Below, in pieces: positions 48,884-57,289 of a stretch of 64,000 nucleotides of DNA. Where the stretch lies: assembly GCF_013364195.1 (NCBI RefSeq), contig NZ_CP054918.1, positions 3,709,001-3,773,000 on the forward strand. Reading direction: 5' to 3'. This DNA comes from Streptomyces sp. NA04227 (GTDB lineage Bacteria > Actinomycetota > Actinomycetes > Streptomycetales > Streptomycetaceae). A model generated the notes under the pieces. It had not been told where the DNA came from. It saw only the letters and a program-made list of their open reading frames with translations, and made no database searches. The position numbers were made by a program, and so were the translations under genes. Positions within the stretch are counted from its first letter, which is position 1. Every line of letters starts with the position of its first letter.

Positions 48884-50260
48884 CTAACGCCGCGTCTGGG
48901 CCTCCACCGCCACCCGCAGGATCTCCCCTACCTGCGCCACGATGTCGGCCCGGTTGCGGAGGAAGTCCGGGTCGGTGACGGTGCCGGTCGCCGGGTCGGT
49001 GTTGCCGGGGCCGAACTCCAGTACAGGGGTGTGCACATGACCGCCGGGGAGGGTGTCGAGGCCGAGGCGGTCGCGTAGGAGGGTGGCACGGTAGGCGATT
49101 TCGTTGGAGAGGTAGTCGCCGCCGCCTCCGGCACGGGCGGTGGAGTCCTCGGTCGGACCGTCCGGACGGACCACGGGCTCGGTGCCGCCCGCCGGAATCT
49201 CGGTGACCTGCCTGTTGTCGTAGACCGGGTAGCGCCCGGTGTCCGCCTCGGTGATCTCCTTGTACGGGAGGGTGGTTGACGTCCACTGGGGCTGCGTGGC
49301 CGGGTCGCTCACCGGCACGGTCTCGGTGCGCGAGAGGTTGTCGTTGTCGCCGAAGCCGCCGCGCCAGGCGCCGTTGGTGCGCTCGATGTCGAACTTGCCC
49401 TTGCGGCCCTGGCTCACGGTCGTGAACAGGTCGACGTCCGGCAGGTGCGGGGCGAGCGCGCGTTCCACGGCCTGCTCGCCGAAGTCGGCCCAGCGGACGG
49501 GGAAGACGACCGTCTCGACGCGGGCCGGACCGTCGGCGGTCTCGATCACGGTGCCGTCGAGCGCGAGGGCGGCGGCGCCGGACGGGTTGCTGATCCGGAT
49601 GTCCCGGTCGAGGGTGAAGGGGTCGAAGCCGGTGAGGAGGATGCGCTTGATGCCGTGAGCGGCGTCGCGCCGCCGGTCGTTGGCTGCGCCATCTGCGCCG
49701 TCTGCGCCATCGCCGCCGCCGGGGTAGCGGACGTCGTCCTGGCCGCGTGAGGTGGTTTCCAACGTGCGGAAGAGAGCGGCGCGTTGGGTGTCTGTGAGCT
49801 CGAACTGCGGTGTCCAGCCCCGCAGTTCGCGGGTCATGGTGAGCCGGGCCCAGTACAGCGGGCGGTCGTCGTCTCGACTCAGGTCGCCCGAGGCCGCCTT
49901 CCGCCCCTGCACCCGCTCGACGGCACGCTGCCACAGGGCCGAACCCCGCCCGGCCACGACCCGCTCGGCATCCTCGTACGACTCCGCACCTGCCAACGCC
50001 TTCGCGAACCGGGGACCGAGCACGTCGAAGCCGCTGCGGCGCAGGAGTTCCTGAGGGACGGGGCGGTCGAGTCGTTGTTCCTCGATGGTCGGGGCGGATG
50101 CGGCACCGGCCGGAACCTCGGCCGACACGGCGGGAGTTGGGGTGACGACTGGTACGGCCAAGGACGCGGCCAGTGCCACGCCGAGCGGACCGAGGCGCGG
50201 GCAGACGGAGCGCTTCCGGCGTGCGGGGCTCCGGTCAGGTAGCGGCTGCGAGGAACTCAC
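48884..50260 (-). CDS. Secreted pyroglutamyl-peptidase (C15)-like protein with catalytic Cys replaced by Ser
   Basis: A 458-residue protein. An export signal (about 23-48, RLGPLGVALAASLAVPVVT) is followed by a 155-residue helical domain of unknown type and then a C15-like fold: RILLTGFDPF (206-215), SNPSG (224-228), DIERTNG with the Glu (293), and GGHVHTPVLEF with the His (408/410). The active-site segment, usually Y-[LIV]-C-N, reads GDYLSNEIAY, placing Ser385 where the nucleophilic Cys should be. Two further inserts (about 300-375) are absent from bacterial Pcp. It may be a non-catalytic or altered enzyme. GTG at 50260 has AAGGA about 11 bases upstream. Confidence 0.75.
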   Translation of the reverse strand: MSSSQPLPDRSPARRKRSVCPRLGPLGVALAASLAVPVVTPTPAVSAEVPAGAASAPTIEEQRLDRPVPQELLRRSGFDVLGPRFAKALAGAESYEDAERVVAGRGSALWQRAVERVQGRKAASGDLSRDDDRPLYWARLTMTRELRGWTPQFELTDTQRAALFRTLETTSRGQDDVRYPGGGDGADGADGAANDRRRDAAHGIKRILLTGFDPFTLDRDIRISNPSGAAALALDGTVIETADGPARVETVVFPVRWADFGEQAVERALAPHLPDVDLFTTVSQGRKGKFDIERTNGAWRGGFGDNDNLSRTETVPVSDPATQPQWTSTTLPYKEITEADTGRYPVYDNRQVTEIPAGGTEPVVRPDGPTEDSTARAGGGGDYLSNEIAYRATLLRDRLGLDTLPGGHVHTPVLEFGPGNTDPATGTVTDPDFLRNRADIVAQVGEILRVAVEAQTRR

Positions 50261-50405
50261 TGGGCACAGGTCCTTTCCCAGGGGAGGTGGGGGCCGCAAG
50301 TATTGCCTCGGGCTCGGCCTCTCGTCACGGGTTGGGGCAGTGCACAGGAACTCACGCGGTTTCGCCTACGTGAACGCGCATCCCGGATCATTCCGTGCGG
50401 GGGTC

Positions 50406-50972
50406 TCAGCCGCCGGGCGCGCAAAGCCTCCGGGAGAGGGCGACCCTGCGGCGCTCCCTGTCGACTTCGGTGACGACGACCCGTACCTCGTCACCGACCT
50501 GTACGACATCGGCCGGGTCCGCCACCGGCACCGTGCTCAGCTCCTCAAGACGCACCAGCCCCTGAATCCCGTCGGCCACCTCGACGAAGGCGCCGAACGG
50601 GACCAACTTGCGCACGGTCCCGGGGACTTCCTGCCCGACTGCCACCTCGTCGGCGTACGCCTGGAAGAAGTCCGGCTGCAACGCACGCAGGGACAGCCTG
50701 GCCTCCATGTTCCGTGTGTCGAACTGGAGGAACTCGCCCCTGACGCGCTGTCCGACCCGAACGACGTCGGTCACCGCGTCCAGCCACCGCCAGGACAGTT
50801 CAGGGAAGGTGACGAAGCCGACGCCGGGAAAGACCGGGTGCGGCGGACCGTCGTCCAGCGCCACGAACACCCCGAAGGGTTCGATGGCCGCCACGGTGCC
50901 CGCGAGGATGTCGCCTCGGCGCAAGGCTCCCAGGAATTCATGGAGTTCAGGATTCTCGAAGCGATCGTCCAT
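50406..50972 (-). CDS. Double S1-domain RNA-binding protein
   Basis: A 188-residue protein of two S1/OB domains: about 18-92 (GDILAGTVAAIEPFGVFVALDDG, GQRVRGEFLQFDTRNMEARLSLRAL) and 110-183 (GQEVPGTVRKLVPFGAFVEVADGIQGLVRLEEL, GDEVRVVVTEVDRERRRVALS). Domains of this sort bind RNA, as in ribosomal protein S1 and Rps1-like factors; a small free-standing pair such as this probably acts in translation or RNA turnover. The ATG at 50972 lacks a clear ribosome site; an ATG four codons upstream is an alternative. It follows the HATPase gene by 49 bases on the same strand. Confidence 0.87.
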   Translation of the reverse strand: MDDRFENPELHEFLGALRRGDILAGTVAAIEPFGVFVALDDGPPHPVFPGVGFVTFPELSWRWLDAVTDVVRVGQRVRGEFLQFDTRNMEARLSLRALQPDFFQAYADEVAVGQEVPGTVRKLVPFGAFVEVADGIQGLVRLEELSTVPVADPADVVQVGDEVRVVVTEVDRERRRVALSRRLCAPGG

Positions 50973-51021
50973 GGGGCCCAGCATCCCACGGGCGCTTCGC
51001 GCGCGGCCTCGCTGCCGGACC

Positions 51022-51576
51022 TCACACGGGCCGGTTGGCGGGAACTTCTCTCGTCGTCCCCGGAGCAGCCTCGGGAAGAGCGGTCGACCGGGCAGCGCAC
51101 TGCTGCGGCGACGTCATGTCCAGCTCCGCGAACACCGTCTTGCCCACCGTGCGCGGCGTCGTGCCCCAACGGGCCGCCAGACTCCGGACGATGAGCAACC
51201 CGCGCCCGGTGCTCTCCTCCTGTTCCGCGTCCCTGGGCTGCGGCATCCGTTCGCCGCGTGGATCACTGACCTCGATACGCAGCAGCTCTGCGGTCATGGT
51301 CAGCCGAACCTGGAACAACCGGTCGCGCAGGCAGCCGTGAAGTAAGGCATTCGTCGCCAGTTCGCTGACCAACAGCGCGGCGTCGTCGGCGAGTTCGGGG
51401 CACCCCCACTCGCCTACCAGCCTCTTGGTCCGCCGCCGCGCCAATCCGACGCTGCCTGCTTGGGGGCTGTACATGAGGCAGTCCTCGTGGAGAACGGGAG
51501 TTGGGGGCGAGGCCGCCTCCGGTTCGGTGATGGTCTTTCGTCCGGGTGGGGGGCACGGCTTTCGGGCAGCGGGCAT
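51022..51576 (-). CDS. SpoIIE-type ATP-binding regulator (anti-sigma-factor kinase-like)
   Basis: A 184-residue HATPase_c_2 protein: N-box ADDAALLVSELATNALLHG (near 60-80), G1-box EVSDPRGERMPQPRD, G2-box ESTGRGLLIVRSLAARWG. This is the RsbW/SpoIIAB-like class that streptomycetes encode beside XRE/DUF397 genes. It may phosphorylate or bind a partner; no partner is shown. ATG at 51576 has AAGGAG 10 bases upstream. It is divergent from the XRE/DUF397 pair at 51811. Confidence 0.87.
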   Translation of the reverse strand: MPAARKPCPPPGRKTITEPEAASPPTPVLHEDCLMYSPQAGSVGLARRRTKRLVGEWGCPELADDAALLVSELATNALLHGCLRDRLFQVRLTMTAELLRIEVSDPRGERMPQPRDAEQEESTGRGLLIVRSLAARWGTTPRTVGKTVFAELDMTSPQQCAARSTALPEAAPGTTREVPANRPV

Positions 51577-51810
51577 CGGCGGGCATCTCCTTGTCCGGGA
51601 GGCAGTAGAGAACGGGGGAGCGCGCGTCCGCGCATGGTGCAGCACGGGCAGAGATATCAACTGACGTCGCTGCGCATGCGAATGCGTACTCAAAGTAGCG
51701 ACCGCAGCACTATGCAGCAAGCTGTTCGTGCAGAAAATTCTCTGCCCCGAAGTTGTGTTCGGCAGTGTCGGGCTCACAGACTTGGGGCGAGTAGACCGGA
51801 GGGACCACGC

Positions 51811-52692
51811 ATGGCTGGCAGCAACCCAGATCGTGGACGCACAGTCTCAACTGTGCTGGGACGCAAGCTCGGCGGAGAGTTGCTCCGCATGCGCGAGACG
51901 CGCGGCCTCAAACAAACCGACGCCGCAGAGGCCCTCACAGCGTCGGTAGCGAAGGTGGCCAAGATCGAACGCGGGCAAGTACCGCTCCGGGACCCGGACG
52001 TGCGCGCCCTCTTCCACTTGTACGGGCAGGATGATCCCGAGGCCATAGAGCGGCTGTTGGCCTTGGCGAAGGCCGATCGAGAGCGCCGCAAGATGAAGGG
52101 CTGGTGGCTCAACACCCCGTCCGCCGAAGAGCTTTCCGAGTACATCTCGGCCGAGCATGTCGCACGCCGGATCCGCACCTGGCAGATGTCGTTTGTTCCC
52201 GGACTCTGCCAGACGGCGGATTACACCCGGTCACTGGTAGCCCGCGCCGGGTCATGGCACGAACGGGAGGAGGCCGAGGGAATCGTCGACATCAGGCGAA
52301 AGCGGCAGGAACGGCTCACTGGCCCCAACCCTGTTCAACTCCACTGCGTGATCTGGGAAGCGGCGCTGCGTCAAGAGGTCGGTGGGCCCAAAGTCATGCG
52401 TGCTCAGCTGGGGCGACTCCTGGATCTGATGGACCTGCCCAACGTGCGCGTGCAAGTGCTGCCCTTCCAGACCGGCGCACATCCGTGCATGGCAGGCCCC
52501 TTCGGCCTCATGTCGTTTTCCGAGACCGATGCCATGGATGTTGTCTATCGCGATGTGTATGGCGGCACAGTATGGGTGGAGAACGAAATCGAGAGCAGTC
52601 AATTCGCCAAGCACTTTGACGAATCTGCGCGGCACGGTCTCTCGCCAGAAGAATCAGCCGCTCTCATCATCCGCATACAGAAAGGTTTCTGA
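51811..52692 (+). CDS. XRE-family regulator with DUF5753 domain
   Basis: A 293-residue WhiJ-like protein. Helix-turn-helix at about 20-75 (LGGELLRMRETRGLKQTDAAEALTASVAKVAKIERGQV), DUF5753 from about 105 to 285 (FVPGLCQTADYTRSLV, VQVLPFQTGAHPCMAGPFGLMSF). GGAGGG lies 7 bases before the ATG. The next gene, a DUF397 protein, starts 3 bases after the stop. Codons toward the 3' end are less GC-biased than neighbours. Together with the divergent HATPase this is the three-part developmental cassette known from streptomycetes. Confidence 0.92.
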   Translation: MAGSNPDRGRTVSTVLGRKLGGELLRMRETRGLKQTDAAEALTASVAKVAKIERGQVPLRDPDVRALFHLYGQDDPEAIERLLALAKADRERRKMKGWWLNTPSAEELSEYISAEHVARRIRTWQMSFVPGLCQTADYTRSLVARAGSWHEREEAEGIVDIRRKRQERLTGPNPVQLHCVIWEAALRQEVGGPKVMRAQLGRLLDLMDLPNVRVQVLPFQTGAHPCMAGPFGLMSFSETDAMDVVYRDVYGGTVWVENEIESSQFAKHFDESARHGLSPEESAALIIRIQKGF

Positions 52693-52694
52693 CC

Positions 52695-52886
52695 GTGGAT
52701 AGTTTCGTTTTCGTGAAATCCACATGCAGCGCCAACGGCATGGATTGCGTCGAGGTCGCCCGCAACATCCCCCACGTCGTAGCCATCCGTGACTCCAAGC
52801 GCACCGACAGCCCCGTCATACAGGTCTCGCCCCAGTCCTGGACGGCCTTCGCCCACAACCTCCGTACCGAAACGCCGCTGAACTAG
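52695..52886 (+). CDS. DUF397 protein, partner of the XRE regulator
   Basis: A 63-residue DUF397 protein of normal length (MDSFVFVKSTCSANGMDCVEVAR, AIRDSKRTDSPVIQVSP). GTG start follows the XRE stop by 2 bases. The usual WRKSSYSG start is replaced by FVKSTCSANG, so the N-terminus is divergent. Its last 4 bases overlap the end of the convergent baeRF gene. Confidence 0.9.
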   Translation: MDSFVFVKSTCSANGMDCVEVARNIPHVVAIRDSKRTDSPVIQVSPQSWTAFAHNLRTETPLN

Positions 52887-54043
52887 CCGAACCCCGGCTC
52901 ATGCGGCGGCTGTTCCCCCTGGTTCGGCCACCGCAGCAGTGCGCCCAGGCCGCCCAGCGGAGCCGGTGTGCCGGGCTCCGGGTGGACCAGTACCGCGTCG
53001 GCGCCCGCCATGGCCGCCGAGCGGAGCAGCGCGTCGTCGGCGCGGGCCGGGAAGGGGTCGGTGGCGCCGAGGTACTGGACCTGGGTGCGGCGGACCGCGA
53101 TCTGGTCGGGATCCGGGCCCGCCCAGACCTGGCGGCGGGTCTCGGCGCCCTCGGGGCTCAGGAACAGTTCGGCGATGCGGTGTTCGCGCGCCGCGTCGAC
53201 CAGTGCGGGCACGCCCTCCGTCGCGTCGATGTGGCCCGAGGTCGGGGTGCGGGCGGCGAGGAACCGGCTCAGTTCCTCCTGGACGTGGCGTTCGGTGAAG
53301 GCGTGGCGGGCGGCGTCCACGTGCTCGTCGAGCAGCCGGGAGGCGGAGCCCTGGGCGCGGCCGCCGTGCTCGGTCTCGATGACCTGGGCGCGCAGGTGCT
53401 GCGGCAACTTCTCGTGTACGGAGCGCCGTTCACGCTCGTCGCCCGCGAGGATCACCAGGCCCGCGCCCGTCTGTTCCACACAGTCCTGGAGTGCCTGGGC
53501 GACGGTCAGCGCGTTCTCCTCCCAGGTGTTCTCCACGCTGAGCTGGAAGTGGCGCTCCGACCAGTCCGCGTTCGACGTACGGTGCACCGGCCAGTCCCAG
53601 CCGTCGACCCCGCCCGCCGGACTGCGCCGGGTCGCGGTGCGCACCTCGAAGTCGGCGCCGATGCGGTCGATGTAGGCGACCAGGCACAGCGGTTCGTCGG
53701 GTGCGTAGTCGAGCAGCGGGGCCATGTGCGGCAGCGAGGCCCAGGTGCTCGACACGCCCTGGGGCGGGCGCAGGGACAGCGGCGGATCCAGTACCACCTC
53801 GCCGTGCGCCGCGAAGACGGCCATGCCCGGATGGCCCGACCCGTAGGCCGCCTCGCCGAGGGCTTCCTGTACGGCGTGGCAGGTCGCGTCGTCAGCACCC
53901 TGTTCGGCGAGTTCGCGGGCGGCCTGGCGGGCCTGTAGGGGGCGGCGGTCTACGGTGCGCTCGTCGGCGAACCCGGTATCGGCGTAGACGCTTGCCCAGG
54001 GGCCGGGTCGTTCGAAGAGCGGGGCGAGGGGTGCGAGGTTCAT
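52883..54043 (-). CDS. baeRF2/Rv2629-like release-factor-family protein
   Basis: A 386-residue protein of the bacterial archaeo-eukaryotic release factor family 2 (Rv2629-like): N-terminal domain, then a central RNase-H-like domain (GAGLVILAGDERERRSVHEKL) and a C-terminal L7Ae-like domain (IAELFLSPEGAE, LLRSAAMAGADAVLVHPE). Relatives of eRF1 and Vms1 may hydrolyse or bind peptidyl-tRNA during ribosome rescue, but the GGQ motif is absent, so the activity is unclear. AAGGAGG lies 8 bases before the ATG at 54043. In mycobacteria, members of this family are linked to dormancy and stress. Confidence 0.85.
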   Translation of the reverse strand: MNLAPLAPLFERPGPWASVYADTGFADERTVDRRPLQARQAARELAEQGADDATCHAVQEALGEAAYGSGHPGMAVFAAHGEVVLDPPLSLRPPQGVSSTWASLPHMAPLLDYAPDEPLCLVAYIDRIGADFEVRTATRRSPAGGVDGWDWPVHRTSNADWSERHFQLSVENTWEENALTVAQALQDCVEQTGAGLVILAGDERERRSVHEKLPQHLRAQVIETEHGGRAQGSASRLLDEHVDAARHAFTERHVQEELSRFLAARTPTSGHIDATEGVPALVDAAREHRIAELFLSPEGAETRRQVWAGPDPDQIAVRRTQVQYLGATDPFPARADDALLRSAAMAGADAVLVHPEPGTPAPLGGLGALLRWPNQGEQPPHEPGFG

Positions 54044-54604
54044 GGGGTGGTCCTCCTTCGGCCTGTCCGGCCCGCCCTGTGGGCTACCGGTCCGGGCTTG
54101 GGTGGTCCGTGGTTGGTCCGTATTTCGTGTCCTGAGCTGCGCCTGCATCTGTGCCCGGACTGTCCGTCTCTTGTCCCCCCTCCTCTATCCCCTCCTCTAT
54201 CCCCTTCTCTGCCCCCTCCTCTATGTCCCCCTCTTGCGCCTCTTCTGCTCCTGCGCCCCTTCTGCCTCTCGCGCTTGTGTCTCGCTTCTCTGTCCTGCGC
54301 GTTGTGTCTCGTTTTCTCGCGCGCCCTCAGGGGCCCTCGGTGCCTTCCAGTGTGCGCGCCCGGCACGAATGGTGCGAAGTGGTCGCCTGGTGCGTAGTGG
54401 CCGCCGGGCGTCGGGCCTGCCGGACCGTCCCGTCGACTTGCCGTGTCACGCGACCGGGTGTGCCCTGGATGAGGAGAACGTTCGCGTACGCGGGAGCGCC
54501 AGGGCGCCGGTGCGACCGGAGCCGAGCGGCCCGTAAGCCCCGGGAACGGAACGGGAACGTACGTACGGACGTATATGTACGCGCACGCCGGAGAGGAGCG
54601 GGCG
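54044..54604. other. Intergenic region with a long pyrimidine tract
   Basis: No gene is supported in 560 bases. From about 54170 to 54330 the + strand is almost all C and T, with CCCCTCCTCTAT-like units repeated several times. The region also lies upstream of the membrane-protein gene at 54605, so its promoter must be at the right end. Confidence 0.75.
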
Positions 54605-55018
54605 ATGGCTCATGCGACGCACCATGCGACCCAGGTGCCCGGCAGCCACGCGGGAGCCGGGCAACAGCGTCTGGTGTCCCCGGCCTGGGCGGTGATCCTG
54701 CCCGTGATCGGCGGGCTCGTCTACGGAGTGTGGGCCGCGGGGAACCGTAGGGACGCGGGTCCCATCACCACCGGCAACGTGCTGTTCGGCGTGGTCTGCG
54801 GCGCGGCCTTCGCGCTGGTCTGCCTGCTGCTGCACTCGGCGAAGAACAGGATGATGCGCGAGGTGCGCGCCCTGAGCTGGACGGCCTTCGCGGGCATCGC
54901 CTTCGGCTTCCTGTACAGCCAGTCCGGAGGCACCGTGCTGCGGTCGACGATCATGGCGTGCGGCGTGGCCTTCTCCGTGTTCGTGGTGCTCTTCTACCGG
55001 TACTACACGACGGAGTAG
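54605..55018 (+). CDS. Small membrane protein of unknown function
   Basis: A 137-residue protein with four predicted helices (about 25-42, 53-76, 87-105, 110-131) and a basic stretch between the second and third (SAKNRMMREVR). GAGAGGAG lies 6 bases before the ATG. A His-rich N-terminus (MAHATHHATQV) is notable and could bind metal, but this is speculative. A strong hairpin terminator shared with the convergent hydrolase follows. Confidence 0.75.
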   Translation: MAHATHHATQVPGSHAGAGQQRLVSPAWAVILPVIGGLVYGVWAAGNRRDAGPITTGNVLFGVVCGAAFALVCLLLHSAKNRMMREVRALSWTAFAGIAFGFLYSQSGGTVLRSTIMACGVAFSVFVVLFYRYYTTE

Positions 55019-55115
55019 CGACGACGGAGTAGCGCCGCCCGCGGCAGAGCGGCCCCCTCGCGACCCCCTCTTTCCCGCACGCCGGTCCGGAGCGCTCTCG
55101 ACGGACCGGCCCCGA

Positions 55116-55156
55116 AGCCGACCGCCCGGTCCCGCGAACGAGCCGGGCGGTCGGCT
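55116..55156. terminator. Strong shared terminator, convergent genes
   Basis: AGCCGACCGCCCGG pairs perfectly with CCGGGCGGTCGGCT (14 bp) around a 13-base loop, between the membrane protein (+) and the beta-lactamase-fold hydrolase (-). Confidence 0.9.
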
Positions 55157-55189
55157 GCTACTCCCACCGGTCCACGCCGCCGGCCCTGC

Positions 55190-56320
55190 CTACCGAGCCG
55201 CCTCGGCCGCGTCGGCCGCTCCGGCCTGCCCGCCGCCGAACACCTCCTTGACGAGCCTTTGCGTCGCCTTCTGGAACGCCTCTCCCATGGACAGTGCGGC
55301 GTCGTCGACATAGTTCAGCGCGGCGGTCAGGGTCCTGCTGCCGTCGGGCGTGCTGTACATCAGCGCCGCGTGGCCCGCCATGCCGCCGTTGTGGGTGATG
55401 ACGGTGCCGCCGTTTTCGCCCGCGTCCTGCACGAACACCCCTAGTCCGTAGCCGACCTTGGGATGCGGCTCGCACATCTCGGCCAGCAGCGGGGCCGGCA
55501 GGAGCTTGCCGCCCATCAGCGCGGAGATGAACGTGTGGAGGTCCCGGGTCGTGGAGATCATGTCTCCGCCGGTGGAGATCCAGGAGGGGTTCTGGCGGGT
55601 GACGTCGACGGTCTTCTCCCGGCCGGTGTCCTCGTACCGGTAGTAGGCGTGGGCGTGCGGCTCGGAGATCTCCGGGTCGGTCTCCGGCGCGACGGTGTCC
55701 GACAGCCCGAGCGGCCCCAGGATCAGCCGCCGCATCTCCTCGGCGAGCGAGTGGCCGGTAACCTTCTCGATCAGCAGCCTGGCCAGCACGTAGTTGGTGT
55801 TGGAGTAGCTCCAGTCCGTCCCCGGCTCAAACCGCGCCGGCTTGGACAACGCCAGCCGTACCAGCTCTTCGGGCCGGTAGGTCCTGAACCGGTTGTCCAC
55901 CCACTCCTGGCCCGCGGTCGTGGCGGGGATCCCCGGCGCGAAGGTCCCGTCGTCGTAGTACTCGCCGGTGAAGTTGAACACCCCGCTGGTGTGCTGCAGC
56001 AGCATCCGCACCGTGATCCTCGGGTCCAGCCCGAATCCCGGCAGGTGGTCGGCCACCGGGTCGTCCAGCGCGATCGGGCCCTCGGCCACCAGTCGCAGCA
56101 CCACGGTCGCGGTGAAGGTCTTGGTGTTGCTGCCTATCCGGACGTGTCCGTTGCTCGGCGGCTTCGCGGTCTCGCCCAGCTTGCGCACCCCGGCGCTGCC
56201 GACCCACTCGCCTCGCTCGTCGTGCACGCGCATCGTCACCCCGGTGAAACCGGATTCGACCATCTCCTCGATGGCCTTCCGCAGCTCCGGGCGGTCCTGG
56301 TCGGTAAGAGTGAGGGACAT
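55190..56320 (-). CDS. Beta-lactamase-family (class C-like) serine hydrolase
   Basis: A 376-residue serine beta-lactamase-fold protein. Motifs: SxxK as GSNTKTF (Ser near residue 64), YxN as WSYSNTNY, and the KTG-equivalent ITHNGG near 310. It is in the range of esterases and D-alanyl-D-alanine carboxypeptidases of streptomycetes. No signal peptide is seen, so the role is probably a cytoplasmic esterase or peptidase. ATG at 56320 has GAGGAG about 9 bases upstream. It is followed on the same strand by no gene; the DUF4097 gene upstream is 72 bases away and could be co-transcribed with it. Confidence 0.88.
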   Translation of the reverse strand: MSLTLTDQDRPELRKAIEEMVESGFTGVTMRVHDERGEWVGSAGVRKLGETAKPPSNGHVRIGSNTKTFTATVVLRLVAEGPIALDDPVADHLPGFGLDPRITVRMLLQHTSGVFNFTGEYYDDGTFAPGIPATTAGQEWVDNRFRTYRPEELVRLALSKPARFEPGTDWSYSNTNYVLARLLIEKVTGHSLAEEMRRLILGPLGLSDTVAPETDPEISEPHAHAYYRYEDTGREKTVDVTRQNPSWISTGGDMISTTRDLHTFISALMGGKLLPAPLLAEMCEPHPKVGYGLGVFVQDAGENGGTVITHNGGMAGHAALMYSTPDGSRTLTAALNYVDDAALSMGEAFQKATQRLVKEVFGGGQAGAADAAEAAR

Positions 56321-56392
56321 GGTGGTGGGCTCCTCGAGAACTGTCACGGAAGGGATTTCAGCTGAGCGGAAGGGCGTCGCGGGGTGCCCCGC

Positions 56393-57067
56393 TCACAGGC
56401 TGCGGGCGCTGATGTCGCCGTAGGCGGTGGTCGCGTGGATGGTCAGGGCGGCGTCGGCGCCGTCGGTGTTCTTGAGCGCGTTGTGGATCCGGCCGTAGGA
56501 GGTGCCGGCGTCCAGGGAGGCGGAGACTCCGCGGGCGACGCCGACCGAGATCTCGCCGGACTCGGTGCGCAGCGTGACCGTGCCGCGCACGGCCTCGGCG
56601 ATGCGGAGGTCGCCCTTCTGGGTGCTGATCTGCGCGGGGCCGCCCAGGCGGCCGACCGAGATGTCGCCGGACTGGAGGGCCAGGCGGACACTCGCGGCCT
56701 CGTCGAGCTTGACCGAGCCCTGCGCGCCCTCGAAGGAGACGTCGCCGAGCCGTCCGACGCCCCGGAACTCGCCGAGGGACGCCTTCGCTTCAACGTGGGA
56801 GCCAGCGGGGAGCTGGACGGTCACCTCGATGGATCCGGAAGGGCCGAGGATCTGGTTCTTCGCCTCCGGGGCCTTGATCCGCAGGACGCCGTCGTCGCCG
56901 TATGCGACCTCGGTCTGCTCCGCCGCCTTCACGTCGCGGCTCTTGGAGGCGTTCGCGGGGAGTACCTCGACCGCGATGTCGGCCCGGTCGGCGGCGATGA
57001 ACTGGATGCGGCCGGCGGGGACGTCGAGGACTGCGGTCACCGGGGTGTGGGTGTCGAACTTCTGCAT
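56393..57067 (-). CDS. DUF4097 beta-repeat protein
   Basis: A 224-residue protein of the DUF4097 type, a series of parallel beta-strand repeats (GDVSFEGAQGSVKLDEAASVRLALQSGDISVGRLGG and GEISVGVARGVSASLDAGTSYGRIHNAL). Function unknown; related proteins occur with anti-sigma and stress genes. AAGGAA lies 8 bases before the ATG at 57067. TTGCCG-N17-TAGCTT is an excellent promoter on -, and the divergent MarR gene with shared GTTGC/GCAAC half-sites is its probable regulator. The hydrolase gene downstream may be in the same operon. Confidence 0.88.
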   Translation of the reverse strand: MQKFDTHTPVTAVLDVPAGRIQFIAADRADIAVEVLPANASKSRDVKAAEQTEVAYGDDGVLRIKAPEAKNQILGPSGSIEVTVQLPAGSHVEAKASLGEFRGVGRLGDVSFEGAQGSVKLDEAASVRLALQSGDISVGRLGGPAQISTQKGDLRIAEAVRGTVTLRTESGEISVGVARGVSASLDAGTSYGRIHNALKNTDGADAALTIHATTAYGDISARSL

Positions 57068-57104
57068 CGGACTTTTCCTTCGCTCGTTGTTTCCGATGAG
57101 GGAA

Positions 57105-57133
57105 AAGCTACGTTGCGTTTCTAAGTACGGCAA
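57105..57133 (-). promoter_or_regulatory. Promoter of the DUF4097 gene
   Basis: On the - strand, TTGCCG (-35, 57128-57133) and TAGCTT (-10, 57105-57110) are separated by 17 bases. They precede the DUF4097 start by about 37 bases. The -35 element lies within a GCAAC half-site, so repressor binding would block it. Confidence 0.7.
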
Positions 57134-57232
57134 CTAGGTCGTTGCGCACCATTGCCATCACAGCAGGTAGAGGCAGCAAATTCGTTGCAATGATTTGAGA
57201 TCTAATGCAACAGTCGCCACTCGCTTCGTTGC
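57112..57232. promoter_or_regulatory. Six GTTGC/GCAAC half-sites, putative MarR-binding region
   Basis: Half-sites at 57112 (GTTGC), 57130 (GCAAC), 57141 (GTTGC), 57184 (GTTGC), 57207 (GCAAC) and 57228 (GTTGC). TTCGTTGCAATGA occurs twice, at 57181 and 57225. They overlap the promoters of both divergent genes, as expected for an autoregulating MarR. Confidence 0.65.
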
Positions 57233-57258
57233 AATGAATCAAGAGTGAACGCTATCCT
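57229..57258 (+). promoter_or_regulatory. Promoter of the MarR-family gene
   Basis: TTGCAA (-35, 57229-57234) and TATCCT (-10, 57253-57258), 18-base spacer. Transcription would begin near 57265, which favours the ATG at 57290 over the GTG at 57245. The -35 overlaps one GTTGC half-site. Confidence 0.7.
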
Positions 57259-57289
57259 GGAGACACCACGGACCACGAAGGAGACCGCG

